From contig CAVQQQ010000009.1 in assembly GCA_963715025.1 (NCBI GenBank), forward strand, positions 1 through 64,000: a stretch of 64,000 nucleotides of DNA, read 5' to 3'. Under the pieces are notes generated by a model, which had not been told where the DNA came from, searched no databases, and saw nothing but the letters and a program-made list of their open reading frames with translations. Source of the DNA: DASSJT01 sp963715025 (GTDB lineage: Bacteria > Actinomycetota > Actinomycetes > Actinomycetales > Dermatophilaceae). Of the stretch, positions 32,594-42,287 are shown in pieces (the first letter of the stretch is position 1; every line of letters begins with the position of its first letter). The translations under genes were made by a program, and so were the position numbers.

Positions 32594-33859
32594 CTACGGC
32601 GGCGTCGCGCCCCAGGGCGTGTAGGTCAGCAGGGTCGCAGTCCACCAGAACATACCGGCGACCAGCGGGAGGATGATGAAGGCCACCCGTCGCCGCCAGT
32701 GGCGCACCACGCGGGCGCCGCTCGAGGTGCGCATGGCCACGCTCGACAGCAGGGCCGCAATCGGGAAGTCGAGCAGCAGGAAGCGCCACATGCTCGTGAT
32801 CGGCCGGACGACGGCGATAAGGTAGAGCGGGTATGCGAGGGCGAAGATCCGCACCTCAAGGGGCAGCCACCTGCCGTGGCGACCGAGGACGAGGGCGAGG
32901 TAGGTGCCAACGAGGGCCATCATCACGGCCACGGAGAACAACCCGTGGCGCTCCCAGGCCCACTGCATCCACAACACGAACGGCCCCTTGCCGGGGCGCT
33001 GTCCCCACGCCGCCTGCACCTGGAAGAAGGCCGTGGGCAGACCGCTGGCGACGCCGACGTATGCCGGCCAGCTGACGGCCGAGACAGCGGTCGCCCCGAT
33101 GAGGAAGCCGGCGGAGGTCCGCTGACCCCGCAGGGGCGCCATGCCGGCGGCGCGGTCTTCGCGCCAGCGCACCCAGAGGTGCGCGGCGACCGCGCATGCC
33201 AGCGCGGGGGCGACCGCCCGGGTGAAGCCCAGCACCAGGACGACCACGGCCGCAGAGACGTAGCGCCGGCGCATCAGCAGCAGCAGGGCCCCAGCGATCA
33301 GGGTGATGGCGATCGCCTCGGTGTAGGGCATCAGCAGGATGGCAGTCGCCGGGTAGAAGCACCAGAGCGCAGCGGCGACCAGCGCCAGCCGCTCGCGGGC
33401 GGGCTGGGGGGCCGCGTGGGAGGGAAAGCGGAAGACCCTCCACACCAAGAGGGTGCCCAGGGCGCCGAACACCACGTTGAGGCCGATCGACGCGGGAAGG
33501 AACGGGAGCCCGAGCGCCATCAGCCCGCGGACAGCGAGCGGGAACACCGGGTAGAAGGCCCAGGCGCTGTAGGTGAGCTGTCCGGTGTCGGGATCGGCAG
33601 GGAGCGGGATGGGATAGCCGTCGACCGCGACCCGGTGGTACCAGACCGAGTCCCACAGGGAGAACATGTCGCCCAGCTGCGGGTGGAGGTGGCCGACCCC
33701 GGCCGGGGTCTGGAAGTAGTGGGCCGCGAACGCCATGGCCCCGAGTGCGCACAGGCGCGAAGCGGCATACACGACCATGAGGAAGACGACGGGACGGGAC
33801 ATGGCGTGAGCGGCGATGCGATCGCGGCCCGGAGCGGTGAAGACGTCGGTGGCGATCAC
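32594..33859 (-). CDS. polytopic membrane glycosyltransferase, Gpi18-like GT-C fold
   Basis: A 421-residue integral membrane protein with about ten predicted helices. The N-terminal extracytoplasmic loop LWDSVWYHRVAVDGYPIPLP and the motif YSAWAFYPVFPL, then FYPATAILLMPYTEAIAITL, match the Gpi18/PIG-V-like mannosyltransferase group that uses polyprenyl-phosphate sugars. The acidic residue in the first loop (WDSVW) would be catalytic. The acceptor is unknown; lipoglycan or protein mannosylation are candidates. The GTG at 33859 overlaps the stop of the preceding, related gene. Confidence 0.8.
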   Translation of the reverse strand: MIATDVFTAPGRDRIAAHAMSRPVVFLMVVYAASRLCALGAMAFAAHYFQTPAGVGHLHPQLGDMFSLWDSVWYHRVAVDGYPIPLPADPDTGQLTYSAWAFYPVFPLAVRGLMALGLPFLPASIGLNVVFGALGTLLVWRVFRFPSHAAPQPARERLALVAAALWCFYPATAILLMPYTEAIAITLIAGALLLLMRRRYVSAAVVVLVLGFTRAVAPALACAVAAHLWVRWREDRAAGMAPLRGQRTSAGFLIGATAVSAVSWPAYVGVASGLPTAFFQVQAAWGQRPGKGPFVLWMQWAWERHGLFSVAVMMALVGTYLALVLGRHGRWLPLEVRIFALAYPLYLIAVVRPITSMWRFLLLDFPIAALLSSVAMRTSSGARVVRHWRRRVAFIILPLVAGMFWWTATLLTYTPWGATPP

Positions 33860-35055
33860 GGCGGGTAGTCCGAGGGCGGGACGTACACGAGCAGCCAGCG
33901 GATCCACCAGACCTGGCCGAGCACTCCGAGCGCGACCAGGACTGCCGCCCGCACCAGCCACCACCGGCTGACCCGCCGGTCCGCCCGCCCGGCTCCGATC
34001 ATCACCAGGGTGAGAGGGAAGAGGGGCAGGAGGTAGCGGAAGATGCTGGTGAACGGATCGAGCACCGCGCCGAGGTACGCAGGGTAGGCGAGGCACCACG
34101 CGCGCAGCTCCCACCCCAGGCCGGCGGCCCAGGGGCCGAGGACGGCGACGAGCAGTGTGGCGACCAGGGCGAGCAGGGCGATCGGCCCGTAGACGCCCGG
34201 GTGGCCGGTGTCGCGGAAGACCCAGCCAGCCATGTCCCACCAGGGACGGAAGGGGACCAGGACGTGAGAGGGCCGCCAGGCGGCCATGGTCTGGGTGTAT
34301 GCCGTGCGGGTGCCGGTGATCGCCCAGGCCAGCACCGGCCACAGCACAGCACCGAGGGCACAGCCCGCGAGGGCCACGGCTGCGGACCAGATCTCGGACG
34401 TCTCGATGGGGTGGTGGCGGCGCTGGCGCCACCGCAGCCAGAGCGCCACCACAAGCACCGCGCCGAGGGGCACCGCGATGGGCCGGGTCAGCCCCGTCGC
34501 GACCGCCACCAGGCCTGCCATCCACCACTCGCGGCGCAGGACCGCCCACAGGAAGGCGCACAGCAGCAGCATCGCGAGGGACTCGGTGTAGGCGAGCTGG
34601 AGCGAGACGGCGGACGGGAAGGCCGCCCAGACGGCCACGGCTGCCACCGCCACGGCGCTGCCCCGCCTCGGCACGCGCTCGGCGAGGATGCCGGCCATCA
34701 GGATGGCCGCCCCAAGGCCTAGGAGTAGCGCGAGAGTGGAGGCGACGACCGGGAAGCCCAGGCCGGTTGCCTCCATGCCGAGACGGGCCAGGAGCGGGAA
34801 GAGAGGGTAGAAGGCCAGGGCATTCTGCTGGGCCACGCCGTTGACCATCGGGACGTAGTGCGGGTAGCCGTGCTCCGCGATGGTGCGGTACCAGCTGCCG
34901 TCCCAGAGCACGGTCATGTCGAGATAGCCCGGGTGTGGTCCGGTCCACCCGGTGACCGGCACCTGGTGTCTGGCCGAGAGGGCGAGGAAGACGGCCGTGA
35001 CTGCCCGCAGGACGAGGTAGACGGCGGCAGCCTGGACCGCCAGCCGACGGCTCAT
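33856..35055 (-). CDS. polytopic membrane glycosyltransferase, Gpi18-like GT-C fold (paralogue)
   Basis: A 399-residue membrane protein paralogous to the next gene downstream: DMTVLWDGSWYRTIAEHGYP, NALAFYPLFPLLARLGMEAT, WAAFPSAVSLQLAYTESLAM and IFRYLLPLFPLTLVMIGAG occupy equivalent positions. About ten helices. The pair probably acts on the same pathway, each adding a different residue, or as a heterodimer. The ATG overlaps the tag stop by ATGA, and the next gene overlaps its end, making a tight four-gene chain (SRPBCC gene, tag and both transferases). Confidence 0.8.
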   Translation of the reverse strand: MSRRLAVQAAAVYLVLRAVTAVFLALSARHQVPVTGWTGPHPGYLDMTVLWDGSWYRTIAEHGYPHYVPMVNGVAQQNALAFYPLFPLLARLGMEATGLGFPVVASTLALLLGLGAAILMAGILAERVPRRGSAVAVAAVAVWAAFPSAVSLQLAYTESLAMLLLCAFLWAVLRREWWMAGLVAVATGLTRPIAVPLGAVLVVALWLRWRQRRHHPIETSEIWSAAVALAGCALGAVLWPVLAWAITGTRTAYTQTMAAWRPSHVLVPFRPWWDMAGWVFRDTGHPGVYGPIALLALVATLLVAVLGPWAAGLGWELRAWCLAYPAYLGAVLDPFTSIFRYLLPLFPLTLVMIGAGRADRRVSRWWLVRAAVLVALGVLGQVWWIRWLLVYVPPSDYPP

Positions 35056-35657
35056 GTGCTCACCGGAGCCGCCGCGGGGATAGCGCGGTGGCAGCCGGCA
35101 ACGTGGTCGTCGACGACCCCGCAGGCCTGCATCGCGGCATACATCGTCGTGGGGCCCACGAACACGAACCCCGCCTTCTTGAGCGCCTTGGCTAGCGCGA
35201 CCGACTCGGGGCTGGTGGCCGGCACATCGGACAGACGCGCCGGCGGCTCGTGGCGCTCCGGCGCATGCGACCAGAACAGCGCGTCGAGGCCGCCCTGGGT
35301 GCGCAGCGCCACCACGGCCCTGGCGTTGGTGATCGCCGCGTCGATCTTCAGCCGGTTGCGGACGATGCCGGAGTTGCCCATCAGCGCCGCCCGGTCACTC
35401 TCGCCGAACTCAGCGACGCGCTCGACCTCGAACCCGAGGAAAGCCTCGCGGAAGGCCTCCCGCTTGCGCAGGATGGTCAGCCAGGACAGTCCGCTCTGGA
35501 ACGCCTCGAGGGTCAGCCGCTCGTAGAGCTGGGTCTCGCCGTGGACCGGCACGCCCCACTCGGTGTCGTGGTAGACGAGGTAGTCGGTGCCGCTCCCCCA
35601 CCGGCAGCGGGGCATCCCATCGGGCCCGACAATGATGTCGGGGCTGGTCCCGCTCAC
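35052..35657 (-). CDS. tag: DNA-3-methyladenine glycosylase I
   Basis: Base-excision repair of 3-methyladenine. The 201-residue protein contains GMPRCRWGSGTDYLVYHDTE (N-terminal Zn-ligand Cys and the family-specific motif), WGVPVHGETQLYERLTLEAF, QSGLSWLTILRKREAFREAF and C-terminal GFVFVGPTTMYAAMQACGVV with DDHVAGCHR supplying the remaining zinc ligands. Catalytic Glu lies in the TLEAFQSGLSW segment. The GTG at 35657 overlaps the TGA of the upstream SRPBCC gene. Confidence 0.95.
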   Translation of the reverse strand: MSGTSPDIIVGPDGMPRCRWGSGTDYLVYHDTEWGVPVHGETQLYERLTLEAFQSGLSWLTILRKREAFREAFLGFEVERVAEFGESDRAALMGNSGIVRNRLKIDAAITNARAVVALRTQGGLDALFWSHAPERHEPPARLSDVPATSPESVALAKALKKAGFVFVGPTTMYAAMQACGVVDDHVAGCHRAIPAAAPVST

Positions 35658-36127
35658 GCCCTGGCCTCGCGCTCGGCGCGGGCGAGCAGCGCGTCGAGCG
35701 CCTGCCCGAGGATCCGCCCGCCGGCCCAGCGAGAGGCCGGGGCGGTGAGGACGCCCAGCGCCCGGGGGCGCAGGTCGATCTGCTCGGCCCACCGGACCTC
35801 GGTGCCGCCCGAGGCCGCCGGCGCCACGTCGACGGCGGCCCAGCCGGCGAGGATCCGCCCGGTCTTGCGCAGGGCATACCCCCCGCGGCCGTCGGAGTCA
35901 GGTGGGTCCCAGCGGGTCAGGACCATGGGGTCGCGGAAGCCCAGAGGACCCAGAGCCGTGATCGCCGTGAAGGACCAGCCGACGCTGGGCGGGCCCGGAG
36001 TGGTCTCGACGTGCGTGAACGGCACACCATTCGCGTGGCCCGGGAAGTCGGCGACCGCAGCGAAGGCAGCAGCGGGCGACAACGGGGTATGCCGTCTGAT
36101 GACGAAAGCGGACCGGCTGCCAGTCAT
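35654..36127 (-). CDS. SRPBCC-fold protein
   Basis: A 157-residue START/SRPBCC-like ligand-binding protein (PSPAAAF-like start LSPAAAFAAVADFPGHAN, FRDPMVLTRWDPP, GGTEVRWAEQIDL). The family binds hydrophobic ligands or helps polyketide-like cyclisation; no ligand can be assigned here. It is the first gene of the chain with tag and the two glycosyltransferases, coupled through GTGA overlap. The DivIVA-domain gene ends 12 bases upstream. Confidence 0.75.
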   Translation of the reverse strand: MTGSRSAFVIRRHTPLSPAAAFAAVADFPGHANGVPFTHVETTPGPPSVGWSFTAITALGPLGFRDPMVLTRWDPPDSDGRGGYALRKTGRILAGWAAVDVAPAASGGTEVRWAEQIDLRPRALGVLTAPASRWAGGRILGQALDALLARAEREARA

Positions 36128-36139
36128 GCCAAATGGGCC

Positions 36140-36748
36140 TCAGCCCTCAGAGCCGGGAGCAGCGGACGGCACCGAGCCCCCGTCCGAGCCAGCGTCGCCC
36201 CCGTCCATGCCAGCGTCGCCCGGGTCCGTGCCGGGGTCAGCCGGATCCGTGCGGGAGTCACCCGAATCCGTGCGGGAGTCACCCGAATCCATGCGGGAGT
36301 CACCCGAATCCGTGCCGTCGTCGGGACCCGCGTCGGTGCCAACCCGAGGGCCCCAAGGGCCCTGCTCGAGGGCCGGCTCCTGGCTCGCCACCGAGAGCCC
36401 GTCATACCGAGCGCCCCGCAGAACTGCGAGCTCGCGTTCGCGGTCGGCCAGCTCGCGCTGGCGGTCAGCCAGCTCGCCCTCGCGGTCAGCCAGCTCGCGC
36501 TCGCGCGCGTCGAGACGCGCCTGGATGTGGTCGAGGACATCGTCGACCTGGTCCATGCGGTAGCCGCGGAGCGCGGTGTCGAACCGGACCGCGGTGATGT
36601 CGTCAGCATCCGGCTGGTCGGGAAGCCCCGTGGCGGGCTGGGAGGCAGACGGTTCGGAGAGCGGATCGTAGCCGATGCGTCCGGCGGCGAGGCCTGCGAA
36701 CAGGCCCACGACAGCAAGGGCCACCACGATGAAGACCACCCAGATCAC
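36140..36748 (-). CDS. DivIVA-domain membrane protein with repetitive tail
   Basis: A 202-residue protein: one N-terminal transmembrane helix (2-25, WVVFIVVALAVVGLFAGLAA), a DivIVA-type motif (VRFDTALRGYRMDQVDDVLD, about 54-75), a heptad coiled coil of repeated RELADRE units (about 82-108), and an acidic Ser/Asp/Gly tail of DSGDSRT repeats (about 145-190). Membrane anchor plus DivIVA motif suggests a polar or septal growth-zone role. The repeats are encoded by 21-bp DNA repeats, so length may vary between strains. The motif is shorter than in real DivIVA/Wag31. Confidence 0.8.
   Translation of the reverse strand: MIWVVFIVVALAVVGLFAGLAAGRIGYDPLSEPSASQPATGLPDQPDADDITAVRFDTALRGYRMDQVDDVLDHIQARLDARERELADREGELADRQRELADRERELAVLRGARYDGLSVASQEPALEQGPWGPRVGTDAGPDDGTDSGDSRMDSGDSRTDSGDSRTDPADPGTDPGDAGMDGGDAGSDGGSVPSAAPGSEG
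36244..36322. repeat. about three and a half 21-bp tandem repeats
   Basis: Unit GTGCGGGAGTCACCCGAATCC or close variants, encoding 7-residue DSGDSRT/M units in the DivIVA-domain protein tail. A second set of 21-bp units (GGTCAGCCAGCTCGC core) at about 36427-36510 encodes the coiled coil. Confidence 0.75.
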
Positions 36749-36928
36749 CGCCCGATCGTCGCATGTCCCGCCGACTTTGGCCGAACCAGGCCCACGGTGC
36801 GGCCAGTCGCGACGCGTCGGAGGATCCGCGGGGCTCAGAACCGCACAATCTTCCGAAGACTCGGTTGTATCCCGCCGGCTTGGCTGAAGCCCGGGAGGCT
36901 CAGGGCCGGGACCTGAGGGCGAGACCGG

Positions 36929-37720
36929 TTACTCGGGCCGCGTTGCGGCCACGGCCTCATCGGACTCGCGGATGATGCGCACCGCCTCGGTCGGGTCGTC
37001 GGTCAGGTGCAGGAGGTCGATGTCCCGCTGGTTGACGGTGCCCATCGCAAGCGGGGACGCCTGGAGCCAGTCCAGCAGGCCGCCCCAGAAGTCACTGCCC
37101 ATGAGCACCAGCGGGAAGGAGGTGACCTTGCGCGTCTGCACCAGCGTGATCGCCTCGAAGAGCTCGTCGAGCGTGCCGAACCCGCCGGGCAGCACGACGA
37201 AGCCCTGGGCGTACTTGACGAACATCGTCTTGCGGGCGAAGAAGTAGCGGAAGTTGACCCCCAGGTCGATGAAGTCGTTGAGCCCCTGTTCGAACGGCAG
37301 CTCGATCCCGAGCCCGACCGAGGCGCCCCCGGCTTCGAGCGCGCCCTTGTTCGCCGCCTCCATGGCGCCCGGCCCCCCACCGGTGATCACGGCATACCCG
37401 CTCTTGGCCAGCTCGCGGCCGACCCGCTCCGCAAGTTCGTAGGTGGGGTGATCTGGCCGGGTGCGCGCCGACCCGAAGACGCTGACCGCCGGCCCGAGCT
37501 CGGCGAGCGCGCCGAAGCCCTCCACGAACTCGGCCTGGATGCGCAGCACGCGCCACGGGTCGGTGTGGACCCAGTCGGACGGGCCGCGGCTGTCGAGCAG
37601 GCGCTGGTCGGCAGTCGTGCCCGGGACCGCCTTGCGGCGCATGACGACCGGCCCCTTGTGGTAGTCGAGCCGAGCCGCCTGCGCGAGGCGCTCGGGCCCG
37701 GCAGCGGACTCCTCGCTCAC
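36929..37720 (-). CDS. LOG-family protein (TIGR00730 Rossmann fold)
   Basis: A 263-residue member of the LOG family, with cytokinin-riboside 5'-monophosphate phosphoribohydrolase activity in characterised members. The signature is seen: VITGGGPGAMEAANKGALEA, and VVLPGGFGTLDELFEAITLV with the catalytic Glu. It also has the Arg in SVFGSARTRPDHPTYELAER. The N-terminal 60 residues are an actinobacterial extension. GTG at 37720 is supported by a TAGGTT box 7 bases upstream; the first three bases of that box are the dapE stop codon. Confidence 0.88.
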   Translation of the reverse strand: MSEESAAGPERLAQAARLDYHKGPVVMRRKAVPGTTADQRLLDSRGPSDWVHTDPWRVLRIQAEFVEGFGALAELGPAVSVFGSARTRPDHPTYELAERVGRELAKSGYAVITGGGPGAMEAANKGALEAGGASVGLGIELPFEQGLNDFIDLGVNFRYFFARKTMFVKYAQGFVVLPGGFGTLDELFEAITLVQTRKVTSFPLVLMGSDFWGGLLDWLQASPLAMGTVNQRDIDLLHLTDDPTEAVRIIRESDEAVAATRPE

Positions 37721-37727
37721 GGCTGCC

Positions 37728-37733
37728 AACCTA
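37728..37733 (-). promoter_or_regulatory. -10 box of the LOG gene overlapping the dapE stop codon
   Basis: On the minus strand TAGGTT, then GGCAGCC and GTG at 37720. TAG is also the dapE stop, so the promoter is embedded in the end of dapE. Confidence 0.45.
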
Positions 37734-38810
37734 CGCCAGCCATCGGAGCATGGCGGACTCGGCGTCGACGAGCTGGACGACGGGGCAGCGCTCGTCGTCA
37801 TGGTGGGCCAGGTTCGGGTCACCAGGGCCGAAGTTGACCGCGGCGATGCCCAGGGCAGCGAAGCGCGCGACGTCGGTCCACCCCTCCTTGGCAACCACGC
37901 CCACCCCCAGTGCCTCGACGAACGCCCGTGCTGCGGGCAGCGCCAGCCCGGGGCGTGCGCCGGCGGCGTTGTCAGTGACGACGACCTCGAAGCCCTCGAA
38001 CAGGTCCTCGAGATGCTTGACTGCATCGGCCTCGGACTTGTCCGGCGAGTACCGGTAGTTGACCGTGACCGTGCACTCGTCGGGGATGACGTTGCCGGCG
38101 ATGCCACCGGAAATGCCGGTGGCGCTCATGGCCTCGTGGTAGTCGAGACCATCCACGGTCACGGTCTCCGCGTCGTATGCCGTCAGGCGGGTCAGGATGG
38201 CTGCCGCATCATGGATGGCGTTGCGGCCGTTCCACGGCCGTGCCGAGTGGGCGGCCACGCCGCGCACCGTGACGTCGGCGCGCAGGGTGCCCTTGCAGCC
38301 CCCCTCGATCTGCACGGCCGTAGGCTCCAGGAGCACGGCGAAGTCGGCGTGCAGGAGGTCGGGCCGTGCCTCCTGGATCAGGCGCAGGCCGTTGAACGCC
38401 GAGTCGATCTCCTCGCCCTCGTAGAAGACGAAGGTGATGTCACGGCTCGGCTCCGCCACCTGCGCGGCAACCCGCAGCTGGACGGCGACCCCGCCCTTCA
38501 TGTCGACGGTGCCCCGGCCGACGAGGTCGTCGCCCTGCCGGCGGGTGGGCAGGTTGACCGGGTCCTTGGTGAGCGGGACGGTGTCGATGTGCCCGGCCAG
38601 GACGACCCGCTCCGGGCGGTCGAGGGCGGTCCGCGCCACGACCGAGTTGGCGATGCGGGTGACCTCGAGGTGGGGCAGCCCGCGCAGCGCCGCCTCGATG
38701 GCGTCGCAGACGGGGGCCTCGTTGCGGCTGACCGACTCGATGTCGCAAAGGGCGGCAGTCAGGTCGACCACACTGGCGGACAGGTCGAGGGCAGGAGGTG
38801 TCGCGGTCAT
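37731..38810 (-). CDS. dapE: succinyl-diaminopimelate desuccinylase
   Basis: Hydrolyses N-succinyl-LL-diaminopimelate in the lysine/peptidoglycan pathway. The 359-residue M20 dizinc enzyme shows VVLAGHIDTVPLTKDPVN (His/Asp ligand), VGRGTVDMKGGVAVQLRVA (bridging Asp), FYEGEEIDSAFNGL (catalytic and ligand Glu), a dimerisation domain starting near VRGVAAHSARPWNGRNAIH, and the last ligand in PNLAHHDDERCPV. It is divergent from dapD (51 bases between starts); dapC is 3.5 kb away, so three steps of the succinylase route lie in this window. Confidence 0.96.
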   Translation of the reverse strand: MTATPPALDLSASVVDLTAALCDIESVSRNEAPVCDAIEAALRGLPHLEVTRIANSVVARTALDRPERVVLAGHIDTVPLTKDPVNLPTRRQGDDLVGRGTVDMKGGVAVQLRVAAQVAEPSRDITFVFYEGEEIDSAFNGLRLIQEARPDLLHADFAVLLEPTAVQIEGGCKGTLRADVTVRGVAAHSARPWNGRNAIHDAAAILTRLTAYDAETVTVDGLDYHEAMSATGISGGIAGNVIPDECTVTVNYRYSPDKSEADAVKHLEDLFEGFEVVVTDNAAGARPGLALPAARAFVEALGVGVVAKEGWTDVARFAALGIAAVNFGPGDPNLAHHDDERCPVVQLVDAESAMLRWLA

Positions 38811-38817
38811 GCCGGCC

Positions 38818-38823
38818 ACCCTA
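38818..38823 (-). promoter_or_regulatory. -10 box of a leaderless promoter (dapE)
   Basis: On the minus strand TAGGGT, 7 bases (GGCCGGC), then the ATG at 38810. Confidence 0.5.
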
Positions 38824-38848
38824 GCGGCGGCTGCGCAGGACCCACTTC

Positions 38849-38854
38849 TAGGCT
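38849..38854 (+). promoter_or_regulatory. -10 box of a leaderless promoter (dapD)
   Basis: TAGGCT, 7 bases (TGGGGCC), then the ATG at 38862. It is 25 bases from the divergent dapE -10 box, so the two promoters overlap and may be co-regulated. Confidence 0.5.
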
Positions 38855-38861
38855 TGGGGCC

Positions 38862-39791
38862 ATGACGAATGCGCGCACCGCCTGGGGTCACGGACTCGCC
38901 ACGATCACCGACGGCGGACAGGTCCTCGACACGTGGTACCCCGCGCCGGCGCTCGGCGAACCCACCGCGGAGGCGGTTCCCGAGGCGCTGAAGTCGCTGG
39001 AGGGCCGGGACGAGCTGCGCGGAACGCGCGCCGAAGTGGTCACGACCGTGGTCGATCTCGACACCCCGCCCGATGGTGCCGCCGACGCGTACCTGCGGCT
39101 CCACCTCCTCAGCCACCGCCTCGTCGCGCCGAACACGATCGCACTTGACGGCATATTCAGCGCCCTCGCCAACGTCGTCTGGACCAACGTGGGGCCGTGC
39201 GCTGTGGATGGCTTCGAGGAGACCCGGCTGCGGCTGCGAGCCCGCGGGCCGGTCCAGGTGTTCGGCGTTGACAAGTTCCCCCGCATGACCGACTACGTGG
39301 TGCCTAGCGGAGTCCGCATCGCCGACGCCGACCGGGTGCGCCTCGGTGCCCACCTCGCGCCGGGCACCACGGTCATGCACGAGGGGTTCGTCAACTTCAA
39401 TGCCGGCACGCTCGGCACCTCGATGGTCGAGGGCCGCATCGTGCAGGGCGTCGTCGTCGGCGACGGGTCCGACATCGGCGGTGGCTCGTCGATCATGGGG
39501 ACGCTCTCTGGCGGTGGCACGGACCGGGTCAGCATCGGCGAGCGCTCGCTGCTCGGCGCCCAGTCGGGCGTGGGCATCGCGCTGGGCGACGACTGCGTGG
39601 TCGAGGCTGGCCTCTATCTCACCGCCGGCACCAAGGTGACCCTCCCGGACGGCTCGGTCGTCAAGGCTCGCGAACTGTCGGGCCGGGACGGCCTGCTCTT
39701 CATCCGCAACTCGGTGACGGGCGCTGTGGAGGCCCGCCCCCGGGAGGGCCATGGCATCGCCTTGAACGCAGCACTCCACGCCAACGAGTAG
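38862..39791 (+). CDS. dapD: tetrahydrodipicolinate N-succinyltransferase
   Basis: Succinyl-CoA-dependent succinylation of tetrahydrodipicolinate, the first step of the branch completed by DapC and DapE. The 309-residue protein is of the actinobacterial DapD type: an N-terminal alpha/beta domain (LATITDGGQVLDTWYPAP), then a left-handed parallel beta-helix with hexapeptide repeats (VRIADADRVRLGAHLAPG, VVVGDGSDIGGGSSIMG, VSIGERSLLGAQSGVGI). The catalytic Glu region MVEGRIVQGV and the MHEGFVNFNAG segment are present. Confidence 0.95.
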   Translation: MTNARTAWGHGLATITDGGQVLDTWYPAPALGEPTAEAVPEALKSLEGRDELRGTRAEVVTTVVDLDTPPDGAADAYLRLHLLSHRLVAPNTIALDGIFSALANVVWTNVGPCAVDGFEETRLRLRARGPVQVFGVDKFPRMTDYVVPSGVRIADADRVRLGAHLAPGTTVMHEGFVNFNAGTLGTSMVEGRIVQGVVVGDGSDIGGGSSIMGTLSGGGTDRVSIGERSLLGAQSGVGIALGDDCVVEAGLYLTAGTKVTLPDGSVVKARELSGRDGLLFIRNSVTGAVEARPREGHGIALNAALHANE

Positions 39792-39886
39792 CCACGGGGC
39801 CCGGTCGACCCGGCCCACGCTCCACGGAGCCGGCCCGCGGACCCAGCCCCACGGCATACACACGACTGACCGAAGGCAGGCACCAT

Positions 39887-40774
39887 ATGCCCAACACCAG
39901 GCGGGGAGCCATCACCCTCGCCGAGGAGCGCCCGCGCACGGGGCGGGCCCGCACCGCCGCGAGACTCGTCGTTGCCGCGGTCGTCGTCGGCGTGCTCGTG
40001 GTCGGGTACTTCGGGATTCGGGGCGTGATGGATACCTTCAGCGGCCCCAAGTGCCGGGCAACCGCGCTGGGGCAGAGCGTCACGTTCACCCCAGAGCAGA
40101 TGGGCAATGCGGCCACGATCGTGGGCGTCGCCATGAGACGGGGGCTGCCGGCTCGGGCGGCGACGATCGCCGTGGCCACTTCGCTGCAGGAGTCGAAGCT
40201 GCGCAACATCCGCTACGGCGACCGGGACTCGGTCGGGCTGTTCCAGCAGCGGCCCTCGCAGGGATGGGGCACCACCGGGCAGATTCTCGACCCCGCATAC
40301 GCGACCAACGCGTTCTACGACGAGCTCATCAAGATCGACGGCTACCAGGGCATGGCCATCACCAAGGTCGCCCAGCGGGTGCAGAAGAGCGCCTTTCCCG
40401 AGGCCTACGCCGAGCACGAGCACGAGGGCCGGGTCATCGCTTCCGCGATCAGCGGACACTCCCCTGCCGGGCTGGGCTGCCGGCTCGACAATGCCCAGGC
40501 CTCTGACCGGTCTGCGCTCCTGAAGTCCATGAAGCGAGAGCTCGGGGTGACCGGGTCGGAGTCCGGATCGGCCGTTGTCGTGGTCGGTCGGGACGCACAG
40601 CAGGCATGGGGTATCGCGGCATGGACTGTGGCGAAGGCGGCGGACACTGGCGTCACCAGGGTGGTCGTCGATGGCCGGCAGTGGACCCGGGCCCAGGGCA
40701 AGGACGCCTGGACCTGGCAGCCGGCCCAGCGGGACTCCTCAGCAACGACGGTGACGATCAGCTTCGCGTCCTGA
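39887..40774 (+). CDS. membrane-anchored secreted hypothetical protein
   Basis: A 295-residue protein with a cytoplasmic basic N-terminus and one transmembrane segment (about 26-47, LVVAAVVVGVLVVGYFG). The exported part contains AATIAVATSLQESKLRNIRY and DSVGLFQQRPSQGWGTTGQI, which look like a lysozyme-like/transglycosylase fold with a possible catalytic Glu in QESK, then YDELIKIDGYQ. It is common as a hypothetical in actinomycetes; a muralytic role is possible but not established. A good GAAGG-type site precedes the ATG. It converges on gltA. Confidence 0.75.
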   Translation: MPNTRRGAITLAEERPRTGRARTAARLVVAAVVVGVLVVGYFGIRGVMDTFSGPKCRATALGQSVTFTPEQMGNAATIVGVAMRRGLPARAATIAVATSLQESKLRNIRYGDRDSVGLFQQRPSQGWGTTGQILDPAYATNAFYDELIKIDGYQGMAITKVAQRVQKSAFPEAYAEHEHEGRVIASAISGHSPAGLGCRLDNAQASDRSALLKSMKRELGVTGSESGSAVVVVGRDAQQAWGIAAWTVAKAADTGVTRVVVDGRQWTRAQGKDAWTWQPAQRDSSATTVTISFAS

Positions 40775-40800
40775 CCCGTCGAGCGTGTTGGCCGCCGCGG

Positions 40801-40835
40801 GGGTGTCAGCCGGTGTCAGTGGGGGTCAGCGGGCG

Positions 40836-40850
<15 letters not shown>
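40801..40850. repeat. five 10-bp tandem repeats at the 3' end of gltA
   Basis: Consecutive decamers with core GGNGTCAG (GGGTGTCAGC, CGGTGTCAGT, GGGGGTCAGC, GGGCGTCAGC, GGGCGTCGAC). They run from the intergenic gap between the convergent genes into the last five codons of gltA. Possibly slippage; no hairpin is evident. Confidence 0.7.
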
Positions 40851-42134
<1,284 letters not shown>

Positions 42135-42287
42135 GTGTCAAACATCCTTTGTCGTCTGAGGCCGGAAAGCACGACGATCGCTTGCGGTGGCGCGACCGTC
42201 GCCGGTAGTGCTTCCAACAGTGACGCTACCGCAGCGGAGCGACGGCCCAAACACAAGGCATGCCGCGGCTGCCGGCCTAGCTCCAGC

